A DNA stretch of 64,000 nucleotides from Pseudomonas sp. FP198. Lineage in GTDB: Bacteria > Pseudomonadota > Gammaproteobacteria > Pseudomonadales > Pseudomonadaceae. The DNA is taken from NCBI RefSeq assembly GCF_030687895.1, contig NZ_CP117452.1, positions 568,501 to 632,500 of the forward strand. Reading direction: 5' to 3'. Positions 33,206-42,418 of this stretch are shown here, in pieces (within the stretch, counting starts at the first letter, position 1; each line of letters opens with the position of its first letter). Below the pieces are notes generated by a model, which saw only the letters and a list, made by a program, of their open reading frames with translations, made no database searches and was not told the origin of the DNA. A program made the position numbers and the translations under genes.

Positions 33206-34207
33206 TCAGTCTGTCTGTGGACTCAACCACCCCCGAACCCGTCGAAACAGCTGTTCCTGCTGCGCCGTTGCGTTGGGCAGTGCCTTGAGGGAAACCTGGC
33301 TGAAGCTCGACCCTTTCAGTCGTTTGCTGGCTTGCAGGCGCTCCAGGGCCGCGTTGCGGTCCGTCGGTTTGTCCATATAGAAGATGTCTGCCGTTGCCAG
33401 CTTCAGGTTCGGTGTCAGCTCGGCGAGGCCGGGCTTGGCGGTGACGGGTGTCTGGGCCGCGACCATCACGAAGCGCTGGATTTGCGTGGGTTGTCTTTCG
33501 CCAAGATAGCGCGCCGCCCAATAGGCGCCGGTGCCGTGGCCCAGCAGGACGATACTGCGGGCGCTCTGTTGCTCGGCGTAGGCCAATGCCGCGTCGATAC
33601 GGGCGAAAATCCGTTCGGCGTCGGCCTTGTCGGATTCTTCGCCGGTTTCGGCGGAGGCCGGCTCAGCCGCGTCGGCCTCGCCGCCGGCGACCTGCTCGAT
33701 CGGGGCCGCAGTGGTTGCGTCGGGGGCTGCAGCAGCGATGTCGGCCGGCTTGGTCTCCGGCGGTGTTTCCGCCGCGCGGGGTGCGATAACGTCGCTCTGC
33801 ATGTCCGGCAGCGTAATACTCAGGCTGCTCCATTCGGCATCCGGCAGTTTTTTGCGCAGTGGGCTGATGACCTGCGGCCAGTCGGCCGTTTCGCCGGCGC
33901 CGGGGACGATGATGACCACACCCTTGGGCTCGCTGGTGTTGGCCGGCTTCCAGAGGGCAAGGAAAGCATCGCTGCCGGTTTGCAGCTGTTGCTGTTCCTG
34001 GGCTGGGACTTTTCGTGCGAGCGCCGCCGCTTCTTCCTGGCTACGCTCGAGCAAAGGCTGGCGCTCGGCCGGTTTCGCCTCGGCGGGTTGATCTGCCGCG
34101 GCGGGCGTCGTTTCACCGGCCTGTACAGAAAATGCACTCGGCAGGATCAGCGACAGGCACAATGCAGGCAGTGTCAGGCGGTTAACAAAGGACATCGGAT
34201 ATTCCAT
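33206..34207 (-). CDS. DUF3530 family predicted alpha/beta-hydrolase, exported
   Basis: The product has about 333 residues: a signal peptide ending near FSVQAG, then a Pro/Ala/Glu-rich segment. Hydrolase-like strands follow (GVVIIVPGAGETADWPQVISPL and SIVLLGHGTGAYWAARYL). An Ala/Glu/Pro-rich insertion of some 60 residues (about 144-200) lies between these halves. The nucleophile elbow reads G-H-G-T-G, lacking the usual serine, so enzymatic activity is doubtful. The start may be 34207 or 34195. It is divergent from agtS. Substrate unknown. Confidence 0.82.
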   Translation of the reverse strand: MEYPMSFVNRLTLPALCLSLILPSAFSVQAGETTPAAADQPAEAKPAERQPLLERSQEEAAALARKVPAQEQQQLQTGSDAFLALWKPANTSEPKGVVIIVPGAGETADWPQVISPLRKKLPDAEWSSLSITLPDMQSDVIAPRAAETPPETKPADIAAAAPDATTAAPIEQVAGGEADAAEPASAETGEESDKADAERIFARIDAALAYAEQQSARSIVLLGHGTGAYWAARYLGERQPTQIQRFVMVAAQTPVTAKPGLAELTPNLKLATADIFYMDKPTDRNAALERLQASKRLKGSSFSQVSLKALPNATAQQEQLFRRVRGWLSPQTD

Positions 34208-34269
34208 GACCAGAAGTATTTCCGGCAGCCTAATGGGTTGGTCAGTATTTGTCAGTGCGTGAGATTTCG

Positions 34270-36672
34270 ATGATGCGTGTTTGCCTGTGGGTTATCGGCT
34301 GTCTATGGCTTCCCTTGATGGCGTGGGCTGCACCCGCGCCACAGGCGCAGGCGGTGCAGTTGAGCGCGGGCCAGCGCCAATGGTTGGCGGAGCATCCGCA
34401 GTTGCGCGTCGGCCTGGTGCTGCAGGCGCCCTACGCACAATACGACCGGCGCTTGCAGCGTCTGTCCGGCACCCACGTCGAATTGATGCAATGGCTGGGC
34501 AAGGCGCTGAACGTCGAGCTGACCTGGCGCAACTTCCAGGATGTCGCGCAACTGGAAGCCGCGGTGCGCAACGGCGAAGTGGATGTCGCGCCGGGCTTGA
34601 CCCAGACCCCGGCCGGCCTGCGGCTCTGGCAGTTTTCCGACCCTTACATGCGTGTGCCGCAGTTGATCGTGGGCGAGCAGAAAGGCGCCGAAGGCGTGGA
34701 GTTGGAGAAGCTCGACCCCCAGGCCCGCGTTGTAGTGCGCATGCCAAGCGCCACGGCCGATTACCTGCGCAGCAACTACCCGATGCTGAACCTGCAAGGC
34801 GTGCCGATGGAACGCCAGGCCCTGCAGCTGCTCTTGAGCCAGCAGGCACGGTACGCGGTGATCGACGAGGCACAGCTGGGTCGCCTGATGGTCGAGCCGG
34901 AGTTTTCCGGGTTGGTGGTGGTGGGTGATATCGGCCTGCCGCAATTGCTCAGGGTCGCCACGCGCCGGGACTGGCCGCAGTTGGCCGAAATCGTCGACAA
35001 GGGCTTGCAGGCGATTCCCGCCAAGGAGCTGGAGCAACTGCACAACCGCTGGATCAAGCCCAAATACCCACGCCTGACCGAGACGCCTGGCTTCTGGCAG
35101 AACCTGACCCTGCTGATGCTCGCCTTGTTGCTGTGCAGTGTCTCCATCGTGTTCTGGCAACGCCGTCAGCAACGCGGGCTGGAACGTCGCCTGCGCTCGG
35201 CGCGCGAGGACATCGCCCAGCGCGCCGCCAGTGAAGAAGCCTTGCGCCTGACGCAATTTTCCATCGATCAAAGCACGGTCGGGATCCTCTGGGTGAATTG
35301 GGACAGCCATGTGCGCTACGCCAATCGCGCCGCCGAAACCATGCTCGGTTATGCGCCAGGCGCGATCATCGATCGGCCGCTGATCGACTTCGAACCGGGC
35401 CTGCACATGGATCGCTGGCTCAACCTGTGGAAGCGCGCCCGTGCCAGCGAAGATGGGCCGCAGAGTTTCGAAACCGAATGCGTGCGGGCCGATGGCAGTA
35501 TCCTGCCGGCGGACGTTTCCCTGAGTTTCCTGCGTTTTCGTGACGCGGAATACCTGGTGGTCTACCTCAATGACGTGACCGAGCGTCGCCGCGCGCTCGC
35601 GGCGCTGCGTGAAAGCGAAGCGCGGCTGCAGGGCATCGCCGCCAATGTGCCGGGCCTGGTCTTTCGCCTGGAGCGGGCACCGGTGACCGGCCAGATCGAC
35701 TTCGCCTATATCAGCGAAGGCAGCGAAAGCCTGGTGGGCTACGCCCCGGCGGTACTGGCCCGCAGTGATACCGGGCTGCGCAGCCTGGTGCACCCGCAGG
35801 ACAAGGCCGATTACCACCGCACCCAGGACCAGGCGCTGGACAGTGACAGCGATTGGTCCTGGCAAGGCCGCATCCTGACTCGCGAAGGCCAGGAGCGCTG
35901 GGCCGAGATCAAGGCGATCACGCGCCGGCTCGAAGATGGCGCCTATGTCTGGGACGGCATTGTCTGGGACATCACCGAAAGCAAACGCGTCGAGCTGGAA
36001 CTGGCCAGTTCCCGGGAACAGTTGCGTGAACTGTCGGCGCACCTGGAAAGCGTCCGGGAAGAAGAGAAAGCGCGCATTGCCCGGGAAGTCCACGACGAGC
36101 TGGGGCAAATGCTCACGGTGTTGAAGCTGGAGACGTCCATGTGCGAACTGGCCTACGCGCAACTTGACCCGGGCCTGCAAGAACGGCTCAACAGCATGAA
36201 GCGCCTGATTGCCCAGTTGTTCCAGTTGGTGCGGGACGTGGCGACGGCGTTGCGCCCGCCGATTCTCGATGCCGGTATTGCCTCGGCCATCGAATGGCAG
36301 GCCCGCCGTTTCGAGGCGCGCACCCAGATTCCGTGCCTGGTGCAGGTGCCGGACAACCTGCCGGCGTTGAGCGACGCCAAGGCCATCGGCCTGTTCCGGA
36401 TTCTCCAGGAAGCGCTGACCAATGTGATGCGCCATGCCCAGGCGCATACTGTGGAACTGACGCTGGTGTGCGAGGGCGACCAGTTGTGCCTGACGATCAG
36501 TGACGACGGTGTAGGATTTGTTGCCGATACGGGGCGGCCAACCTCCTTCGGCCTGGTCGGCATGCGTGAGCGCGTATTGATCATGGGTGGGCAACTGACC
36601 CTGGAGAGTGAGCCGGGCGAGGGCACGACCCTGGCGGTACGGGTGCCGTTGGACAAGCCGCACCTGGATTGA
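34270..36672 (+). CDS. agtS: Two-component sensor kinase AgtS-like (periplasmic binding domain, PAS, HisKA_3)
   Basis: This membrane sensor has 800 residues. It has a signal peptide (MMRVCLWVIGCLWLPLMAWA), a solute-binding-like periplasmic domain about 30-265 and a transmembrane segment 278-296. Two PAS domains lie near 325-440 and 450-575. A NarL-partner histidine kinase follows, with phospho-acceptor H608 (REVHDELGQ) and an ATPase with DDGVGF. Position and architecture match P. aeruginosa AgtS (PA0600), reported to regulate GABA and 5-aminovalerate uptake with AgtR. The ATG at 34270 is preferred over a TTG at 34249. Symbol is by synteny. Confidence 0.88.
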   Translation: MMRVCLWVIGCLWLPLMAWAAPAPQAQAVQLSAGQRQWLAEHPQLRVGLVLQAPYAQYDRRLQRLSGTHVELMQWLGKALNVELTWRNFQDVAQLEAAVRNGEVDVAPGLTQTPAGLRLWQFSDPYMRVPQLIVGEQKGAEGVELEKLDPQARVVVRMPSATADYLRSNYPMLNLQGVPMERQALQLLLSQQARYAVIDEAQLGRLMVEPEFSGLVVVGDIGLPQLLRVATRRDWPQLAEIVDKGLQAIPAKELEQLHNRWIKPKYPRLTETPGFWQNLTLLMLALLLCSVSIVFWQRRQQRGLERRLRSAREDIAQRAASEEALRLTQFSIDQSTVGILWVNWDSHVRYANRAAETMLGYAPGAIIDRPLIDFEPGLHMDRWLNLWKRARASEDGPQSFETECVRADGSILPADVSLSFLRFRDAEYLVVYLNDVTERRRALAALRESEARLQGIAANVPGLVFRLERAPVTGQIDFAYISEGSESLVGYAPAVLARSDTGLRSLVHPQDKADYHRTQDQALDSDSDWSWQGRILTREGQERWAEIKAITRRLEDGAYVWDGIVWDITESKRVELELASSREQLRELSAHLESVREEEKARIAREVHDELGQMLTVLKLETSMCELAYAQLDPGLQERLNSMKRLIAQLFQLVRDVATALRPPILDAGIASAIEWQARRFEARTQIPCLVQVPDNLPALSDAKAIGLFRILQEALTNVMRHAQAHTVELTLVCEGDQLCLTISDDGVGFVADTGRPTSFGLVGMRERVLIMGGQLTLESEPGEGTTLAVRVPLDKPHLD

Positions 36673-36683
36673 CATGCACGAAA

Positions 36684-36710
36684 CCTGTGGGCGCGAGCTT
36701 GCTCGCGATG
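36684..36710. repeat. Single REP unit
   Basis: One unpaired REP copy, beginning cctgtgggcgcgagcttgct, sits in the 62-bp gap between agtS and agtR. Confidence 0.8.
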
Positions 36711-36734
36711 AGATTCTGAATCTGGAGAAGCGCC

Positions 36735-37364
36735 GTGATCCGTGTACTGGTAGCCGAAGACCACACCATCGTCCGGGAAGGCATCAAGCAATTGATCGGC
36801 CTGGCCAAGGATCTGGTGGTGGTAGGCGAGGCGAGCAATGGCGAACAGTTGCTCGAGACCCTGCGCCACGTGCCTTGCGAAGTGGTGCTGCTGGATATTT
36901 CCATGCCGGGCGTCAATGGCCTTGAGGCAATCCCACGGATCCGTGCGCTAAACAATCCGCCGGCCATCCTGGTGTTGTCGATGCATGACGAGGCGCAGAT
37001 GGCCGCCCGGGCCTTGAAAGTCGGCGCCGCTGGCTACGCCACCAAGGACAGCGACCCCGCCTTGCTGCTCATGGCGATTCGCAAGGTCGCGGCGGGCGGA
37101 CGCTACATTGACCCGGACCTCGCCGACCGCATGGTTTTCGAAGTGGGCCTGACCGACACGCGACCGCTGCACTCCCTGCTGTCGGAGCGTGAGTTCTCGG
37201 TTTTCGAACGCCTGGCCCAGGGCGCCAACGTCAACGACATCGCCCAGCAACTCGCCCTGAGCAGCAAGACCATCAGCACCCACAAGGCGCGGCTGATGCA
37301 GAAGCTCAACATCACCTCGTTGGCCGAGCTGGTGAAATACGCGATGGAGCACAAGTTGCTCTAA
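36735..37364 (+). CDS. agtR: LuxR/NarL-type response regulator AgtR-like
   Basis: The 209-residue regulator has a receiver domain with phospho-acceptor D54 (VVLLDISMPG), acidic pocket E8/D9 and a conserved Lys in YATKDSD. Its C-terminal LuxR helix-turn-helix is at about 145-205 (LSEREFSVFERLAQG to LSSKTISTHKARLMQKL). It starts with GTG at 36735, 7 nt after GGAG. Its likely target is the agtABCD transporter genes that follow. Confidence 0.9.
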   Translation: MIRVLVAEDHTIVREGIKQLIGLAKDLVVVGEASNGEQLLETLRHVPCEVVLLDISMPGVNGLEAIPRIRALNNPPAILVLSMHDEAQMAARALKVGAAGYATKDSDPALLLMAIRKVAAGGRYIDPDLADRMVFEVGLTDTRPLHSLLSEREFSVFERLAQGANVNDIAQQLALSSKTISTHKARLMQKLNITSLAELVKYAMEHKLL

Positions 37365-37378
37365 ACTTCACAAATTCC

Positions 37379-37472
37379 CCTGTGGGAGCGAGCTTGCTCG
37401 CGATAGCGTCAGACCATTCAATATTAATGTTGGTTGATACACCGCCATCGCGAGCAAGCTCGCTCCCACAGG
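37379..37472. repeat. REP pair (inverted)
   Basis: Two inverted REP units, nearly identical to those at 784-877, lie between agtR and agtA. Confidence 0.9.
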
Positions 37473-37708
37473 TTCTTGTGTCGGCATATCCATTAGCGAC
37501 ACACCCTGACAGCGCTTTTGCCCCTGCTTGCAGCTTGCCGCTTGAAACTCGCCGCCGCACTTGTCCAATCCCGCCATCCTTGTAGGGCAATCCCTACCCC
37601 GACCCTTCCATCCGGCTGAGGCGATTCTCTCCTGCGGCCCGATTTGCGTGGGTCTCGGGCTCCACTAGGCTTGACTCACAAGCAGTCATCAATACAAAAG
37701 GTGCGGGT
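37473..37708 (+). promoter_or_regulatory. agtA upstream region
   Basis: These 236 bp hold a CTTGCAGCTTGCCGCTTG repeat tract (about 37528-37552) and then presumably the AgtR-controlled agtABCD promoter. No clear -35/-10 pair or -24/-12 element stands out. No gene is visible. Confidence 0.4.
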
Positions 37709-38833
37709 ATGAGCCAGGTGGATTCAAGCGCGGGGGCCAGTGATGTGCTGGTCAGCTTTCGTGGTGTGCAAAAGAGCTACGACGGCGAGAACCTGATCGT
37801 CAAGGACCTCAACCTGGACATTCGCAAAGGCGAATTCCTGACCCTGCTCGGGCCTTCCGGCTCCGGCAAGACCACCAGCCTGATGATGCTCGCAGGCTTC
37901 GAGACCCCGACCGCCGGCGAGATCCAGCTCGCCGGGCGCTCCATCAATAACGTGCCGCCGCACAAGCGCGATATCGGCATGGTGTTCCAGAACTACGCCC
38001 TGTTCCCGCACATGACCGTCGCCGAAAACCTGGCATTCCCGCTGACCGTCCGCGGCCTGAACAAAAGCGACGTCGGCGATCGGGTCAAGCGTGTCTTGAG
38101 CATGGTCCAACTGGACACCTTCGCCCAACGTTATCCGGCACAGTTGTCCGGCGGCCAGCAACAGCGCGTGGCCCTGGCCCGGGCGCTGGTATTCGAGCCG
38201 CAACTGGTGCTGATGGACGAACCTCTTGGCGCACTGGACAAGCAATTGCGCGAACACATGCAGATGGAAATCAAACACCTGCACCAGCGCCTGGGCGTGA
38301 CCGTGGTCTACGTGACGCACGACCAGGGCGAAGCCCTGACCATGTCCGACCGCGTGGCGGTGTTCCACCAGGGCGAGATCCAGCAGATCGCCCCGCCGCG
38401 CACACTCTATGAGGAGCCGAAGAACACCTTTGTCGCCAACTTCATCGGCGAGAACAACCGCCTCAACGGCCGCCTGCACAGTCACACCGGTGACCGTTGC
38501 GTGGTGGAGCTGGGACGTGGCGAAAAGGTCGAGGCCCTGGCGGTCAATGTCGGCAAACCCGGCGAACCCGTCACCTTGTCGATCCGCCCGGAGCGGGTGA
38601 GCCTCAACGGCGCCAGCGAACAATGTATCAACCGCTTCTCAGGGAGGGTGGCGGAATTCATCTATCTGGGCGACCACGTCCGGGTTCGCCTCGAAGTCTG
38701 CGGCAAGAACGACTTCTTCGTGAAACAACCGATTGCCGAGCTCGACCCCGGGCTTGCTGTCGGGGACGTGGTTCCGCTTGGCTGGCAGGTCGAGCACGTA
38801 CGCGCGCTCGATCCGCTTCTAGAGGCGAATTGA
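37709..38833 (+). CDS. agtA: ABC transporter ATPase AgtA-like
   Basis: This is a PotA-type ATP-binding subunit of 374 residues. Walker A GPSGSGKTT is at 48-56, the signature LSGGQQQR near 146 and Walker B LVLMDEP near 170. A C-terminal TOBE domain (about 290-370) is present. In the polyamine/opine/GABA importer family it would energise uptake through AgtC and AgtD. Assignment to 5-aminovalerate/GABA transport rests on synteny with P. aeruginosa agtABCD. Confidence 0.88.
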   Translation: MSQVDSSAGASDVLVSFRGVQKSYDGENLIVKDLNLDIRKGEFLTLLGPSGSGKTTSLMMLAGFETPTAGEIQLAGRSINNVPPHKRDIGMVFQNYALFPHMTVAENLAFPLTVRGLNKSDVGDRVKRVLSMVQLDTFAQRYPAQLSGGQQQRVALARALVFEPQLVLMDEPLGALDKQLREHMQMEIKHLHQRLGVTVVYVTHDQGEALTMSDRVAVFHQGEIQQIAPPRTLYEEPKNTFVANFIGENNRLNGRLHSHTGDRCVVELGRGEKVEALAVNVGKPGEPVTLSIRPERVSLNGASEQCINRFSGRVAEFIYLGDHVRVRLEVCGKNDFFVKQPIAELDPGLAVGDVVPLGWQVEHVRALDPLLEAN

Positions 38834-38883
38834 TCGCCCCCCTGCTGTACCAACACCAACCCTGCACGTGGAGAGAACAATAA

Positions 38884-39927
38884 ATGTTGAGATCCCTGAA
38901 GTTCACAGCCCTGACACTGGGCATGATGGGTGCGGCAAGCGCGATGGCGGCGGGCCCGGACCTGACCGTGGTGTCTTTCGGCGGGGCGAACAAGGCGGCT
39001 CAGGTCAAAGCCTTCTACGCACCGTGGGAAGCGGCTGGCAACGGCAAGATCGTGGCTGGCGAATACAACGGCGAAATGGCCAAGGTCAAGGCCATGGTCG
39101 ATACCAAGAGCGTCTCGTGGGACCTGGTGGAAGTCGAGTCGCCGGAATTGTCCCGTGGCTGCGACGAAGACATGTTCGAGCAACTCGATCCGGCCCTGTT
39201 CGGCAAGGCCGAAGACTACGTCAAGGGCGCCATCCAGCCTTGCGGCGTGGGCTTCTTCGTGTGGTCGACCGTGCTGGCCTACAACGCCGACAAACTGAAG
39301 ACCGCGCCGACCAGTTGGGCGGATTTCTGGGACACCAAGCAATTCCCGGGCAAGCGCGGCCTGCGCAAGGGCGCCAAGTACACCCTCGAATTCGCCCTGA
39401 TGGCCGACGGCGTGGCGCCGAAAGACGTGTACAAGGTGCTGGCCGGCAAGGATGGCCAGGATCGCGCCTTCAAGAAGCTCGACGAGCTCAAGCCGAACAT
39501 CCAGTGGTGGGAAGCCGGTGCCCAGCCTCCGCAGTACCTTGCGTCCGGTGACGTGGTCATGAGCTCGGCCTACAACGGCCGGATCGCCGCGGTACAGAAA
39601 GAGAGCAACCTGAAAGTGGTGTGGAACGGCGGCATCTACGACTTCGACGCCTGGGCCATCCCGCGTGGCCTGGACAAGACCCGCGCGGAAGCTGCGAAAA
39701 AATTCATCGCCTTCTCGGTGGCGCCGCAGCAGCAGAAGACCTACTCGGAAAACATCGCCTACGGCCCGGCGAATACCCAGGCCGTGCCGTTGCTGGCCAA
39801 GGATGTGCTGAAAGACATGCCGACCACCCCGGAAAACATCGCCAACCAAGTGCAGATCGACGTCAGTTTCTGGGCTGACAACGGCGAGCAACTGGAGCAG
39901 CGCTTCAACTCCTGGGCGGCGAAGTAA
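38884..39927 (+). CDS. agtB: Periplasmic substrate-binding protein AgtB-like
   Basis: The 347-residue protein has a signal peptide cleaved near SAMAAG (about residue 23). Its PotD-like two-lobed fold begins DLTVVSFGGANKAAQ. In place of a polyamine it is expected to deliver GABA and 5-aminovalerate to the permease. It lies 50 bp after agtA; a REP pair then separates it from the permease genes, which may allow the binding protein to be made in excess. Confidence 0.88.
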   Translation: MLRSLKFTALTLGMMGAASAMAAGPDLTVVSFGGANKAAQVKAFYAPWEAAGNGKIVAGEYNGEMAKVKAMVDTKSVSWDLVEVESPELSRGCDEDMFEQLDPALFGKAEDYVKGAIQPCGVGFFVWSTVLAYNADKLKTAPTSWADFWDTKQFPGKRGLRKGAKYTLEFALMADGVAPKDVYKVLAGKDGQDRAFKKLDELKPNIQWWEAGAQPPQYLASGDVVMSSAYNGRIAAVQKESNLKVVWNGGIYDFDAWAIPRGLDKTRAEAAKKFIAFSVAPQQQKTYSENIAYGPANTQAVPLLAKDVLKDMPTTPENIANQVQIDVSFWADNGEQLEQRFNSWAAK

Positions 39928-39956
39928 CCCGGCGGTCTGACGCTGGATGAGATCCA

Positions 39957-40045
39957 TGTGGGAGCGAGCTTGCTCGCGATAGCGGTCTGTCAGTCACATC
40001 AATACTGAATGTGCCGAAGCTATCGCGAGCAAGCTCGCTCCCACA
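39957..40045. repeat. REP pair inside the agt operon
   Basis: Inverted REP units lie between the binding-protein gene and the first permease gene. REP stems at such positions are known to protect upstream mRNA from 3' decay and can lower downstream expression. Confidence 0.9.
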
Positions 40046-40129
40046 GGTTCCTCCACGGTCCTAGGGTTCCAACACAACAGAGGCGGCTCGCCGCCCCTGT
40101 AACGATCAAAGAGATTTGCGGAGTTCGCC

Positions 40130-41377
40130 ATGGCCATCGCCGTTCCACTGAACGCGGGCACCAGCCCCACCCTCAAGCAGCGACTCAAGCGCGCCGAGCG
40201 GCTCAACCGCTGGAAGGCCCAGGCCTTGATCGCGCCACTGGTGCTGTTTTTGCTGCTGGTGTTCCTGGTGCCGATCGTCGCGCTGCTGTTCAAAAGCGTC
40301 AGCAACCCGGAAGTCGTGGGCGCCATGCCACGTACTGTCGCTGCCGTCGCAGCATGGGACGGACGCGGTTTGCCCGGCGAGCCGGTGTACAAGGCTGCCA
40401 GTGAAGATCTGGCCGAAGCCCGCAAGAATCAGACCCTGGGCGATTTGTCCAAGCGCCTGAACATGGAACTGGCCGGCTACCGCAGCCTGCTGACCAAGAC
40501 TGCTCGCGCGCTGCCGTTCGCCACAGAGCCGGCCTCTTATAAAGAAGCACTGGAAAGCCTCGACGAACGCTGGGGTGATCCCGCGTACTGGCAGGTGATC
40601 CGGCGAAACACCAGCAATGTCACGCCTTATTACCTGCTGGCGGCTGTTGATCACCGCATCGACGATCTCGGTGAACTGGCCCCGGCCACCCCCGACCAGG
40701 CGATCTATCTGGATATTTTCACCCGTACTTTCTGGATGGGCCTGGTGATTACCGCCATCTGTCTGGTGCTCGCCTATCCGCTGGCGTATCTGCTGGCGAA
40801 CTTGCCGTCACGCCAGAGCAACCTGTTGATGATCCTCGTGCTGTTGCCGTTCTGGACCTCGATCCTGGTGCGGGTGGCGGCGTGGATCGTGCTACTGCAG
40901 TCGGGCGGATTGATCAACAGCGCGCTGATGGCCATGGGCGTCATCGATAAACCGCTGGAGCTGGTGTTCAACCGCACCGGCGTCTACATCTCCATGGTCC
41001 ACATCCTGTTGCCGTTCATGATCCTGCCGATCTACAGCGTGATGAAGGGCATCTCGCCCACCTACATGCGGGCGGCGATCTCCCTGGGCTGCCACCCGTT
41101 CGCCAGCTTCTGGCGGGTGTATTTCCCGCAGACCTACGCCGGCGTCGGTGCCGGGTGCCTGTTGGTGTTCATCCTCGCCATCGGCTACTACATCACCCCG
41201 GCACTGCTGGGCAGCCCGAACGACCAGATGGTCAGCTACTTCGTCGCGTTCTACACCAACACCAGTATCAACTGGGGCATGGCCACGGCGCTCGGTGGGC
41301 TGCTGTTGCTGGCGACCATTGTGCTTTATCTGATTTACAGCTGGCTGGTGGGCGCCAGTCGCCTGCGCCTGAGCTAA
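40130..41377 (+). CDS. agtC: ABC transporter permease AgtC-like (PotB type)
   Basis: This is a 415-residue inner-membrane permease. The first transmembrane segment (about 34-60) is followed by a large periplasmic loop (about 60-195). Five more segments and the EAA-like coupling loop follow (SLGCHPFASFWRVYFPQT, near 320). It forms the channel with AgtD. It is separated from agtD by 12 bp. Confidence 0.87.
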   Translation: MAIAVPLNAGTSPTLKQRLKRAERLNRWKAQALIAPLVLFLLLVFLVPIVALLFKSVSNPEVVGAMPRTVAAVAAWDGRGLPGEPVYKAASEDLAEARKNQTLGDLSKRLNMELAGYRSLLTKTARALPFATEPASYKEALESLDERWGDPAYWQVIRRNTSNVTPYYLLAAVDHRIDDLGELAPATPDQAIYLDIFTRTFWMGLVITAICLVLAYPLAYLLANLPSRQSNLLMILVLLPFWTSILVRVAAWIVLLQSGGLINSALMAMGVIDKPLELVFNRTGVYISMVHILLPFMILPIYSVMKGISPTYMRAAISLGCHPFASFWRVYFPQTYAGVGAGCLLVFILAIGYYITPALLGSPNDQMVSYFVAFYTNTSINWGMATALGGLLLLATIVLYLIYSWLVGASRLRLS

Positions 41378-41389
41378 GGGGAGATCGAA

Positions 41390-42214
41390 ATGCTGAGTCC
41401 TTACATGTCCCCCGTCGAGCGGGTGTGGTTCTACAGCTTGCGCATACTCTGCGGGCTGATCCTGTTGTTCCTGATCCTGCCGGTGCTGGTGATCATTCCG
41501 TTGTCGTTCAACTCGGGCAGCTTCCTGGTTTATCCGCTGCAGGGCTTTTCGTTGCAGTGGTACCACGATTTCTTCGCTTCGGCCGAGTGGATGCGGGCGT
41601 TGAAGAACAGCATCATCGTGGCCCCGGCCGCGACGCTGTTGGCGATGATCTTCGGTACGCTGGCGGCGATCGGCCTGACCCGTGGCGACTTTCCGGGCAA
41701 GGCGCTGGTGATGGCCCTGGTGATTTCGCCCATGGTGGTGCCGGTGGTGATTATCGGTGTCGCGAGCTACCTGTTTTTCGCGCCGTTGGGGATGGGCAAC
41801 AGCTTCTTCTCGCTGATCATCGTCCATGCGGTGCTCGGCGTGCCGTTCGTCATCATCACCGTCTCGGCGACCTTGCAAGGGTTCAACCACAACCTGGTTC
41901 GCGCCGCTGCCAGCCTCGGGGCTTCGCCATTGACCGCGTTCCGTCGCGTGACCTTGCCGTTGATCGCGCCGGGCGTCATCTCTGGTGCGTTGTTCGCCTT
42001 CGCGACTTCGTTCGATGAAGTGGTGGTGACCCTGTTCCTGGCCGGCCCGGAGCAAGCGACCCTGCCACGGCAGATGTTCAGCGGTATTCGCGAGAACCTC
42101 AGCCCGACCATCGCCGCTGCGGCTACGTTGCTGATCGCCTTCTCGGTGATCCTGCTGCTGACGCTGGAATGGCTGCGTGGGCGTAGCGAGAAGTTGCGTA
42201 CAACCCAAGTTTGA
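41390..42214 (+). CDS. agtD: ABC transporter permease AgtD-like (PotC type)
   Basis: This 274-residue permease has six predicted membrane segments. Its EAA-like loop (ASLGASPLTAFRRVTLPLIAPGV, about 185-205) contacts the ATPase. It is the last transporter gene. A REP pair follows, then an alcohol dehydrogenase in the same direction. Confidence 0.87.
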   Translation: MLSPYMSPVERVWFYSLRILCGLILLFLILPVLVIIPLSFNSGSFLVYPLQGFSLQWYHDFFASAEWMRALKNSIIVAPAATLLAMIFGTLAAIGLTRGDFPGKALVMALVISPMVVPVVIIGVASYLFFAPLGMGNSFFSLIIVHAVLGVPFVIITVSATLQGFNHNLVRAAASLGASPLTAFRRVTLPLIAPGVISGALFAFATSFDEVVVTLFLAGPEQATLPRQMFSGIRENLSPTIAAAATLLIAFSVILLLTLEWLRGRSEKLRTTQV

Positions 42215-42232
42215 GGCCCCCTGCAAAACCAG

Positions 42233-42321
42233 TGTGGGAGCGAGCCTGCTCGCGAATGCTGTGTACCAGTCGACATAATTGTTGACTGACGGTCCGCTTT
42301 CGCGAGCAGGCTCGCTCCCAC
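42233..42321. repeat. REP pair (inverted)
   Basis: Inverted REP units of the GCGAGCCTGCTCGC variant, as at 16211-16318, lie between agtD and the iron-type alcohol dehydrogenase gene. Confidence 0.9.
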
Positions 42322-42418
42322 ATCCGCTCCTCGGTGCATTCATAAGCTGAATGACAGACCACCCCCCAATACCGAGCTATCCTTGTGCCAGCCCCCACTC
42401 GAACAAGAGGCCGCGCAC

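Noticed and set aside
40892..42343. A 483-codon minus-strand frame opposite the agt permeases
   Set aside because: Its translation is Gln/His/Arg/Asp-rich low-complexity sequence typical of antisense reading of membrane protein genes.
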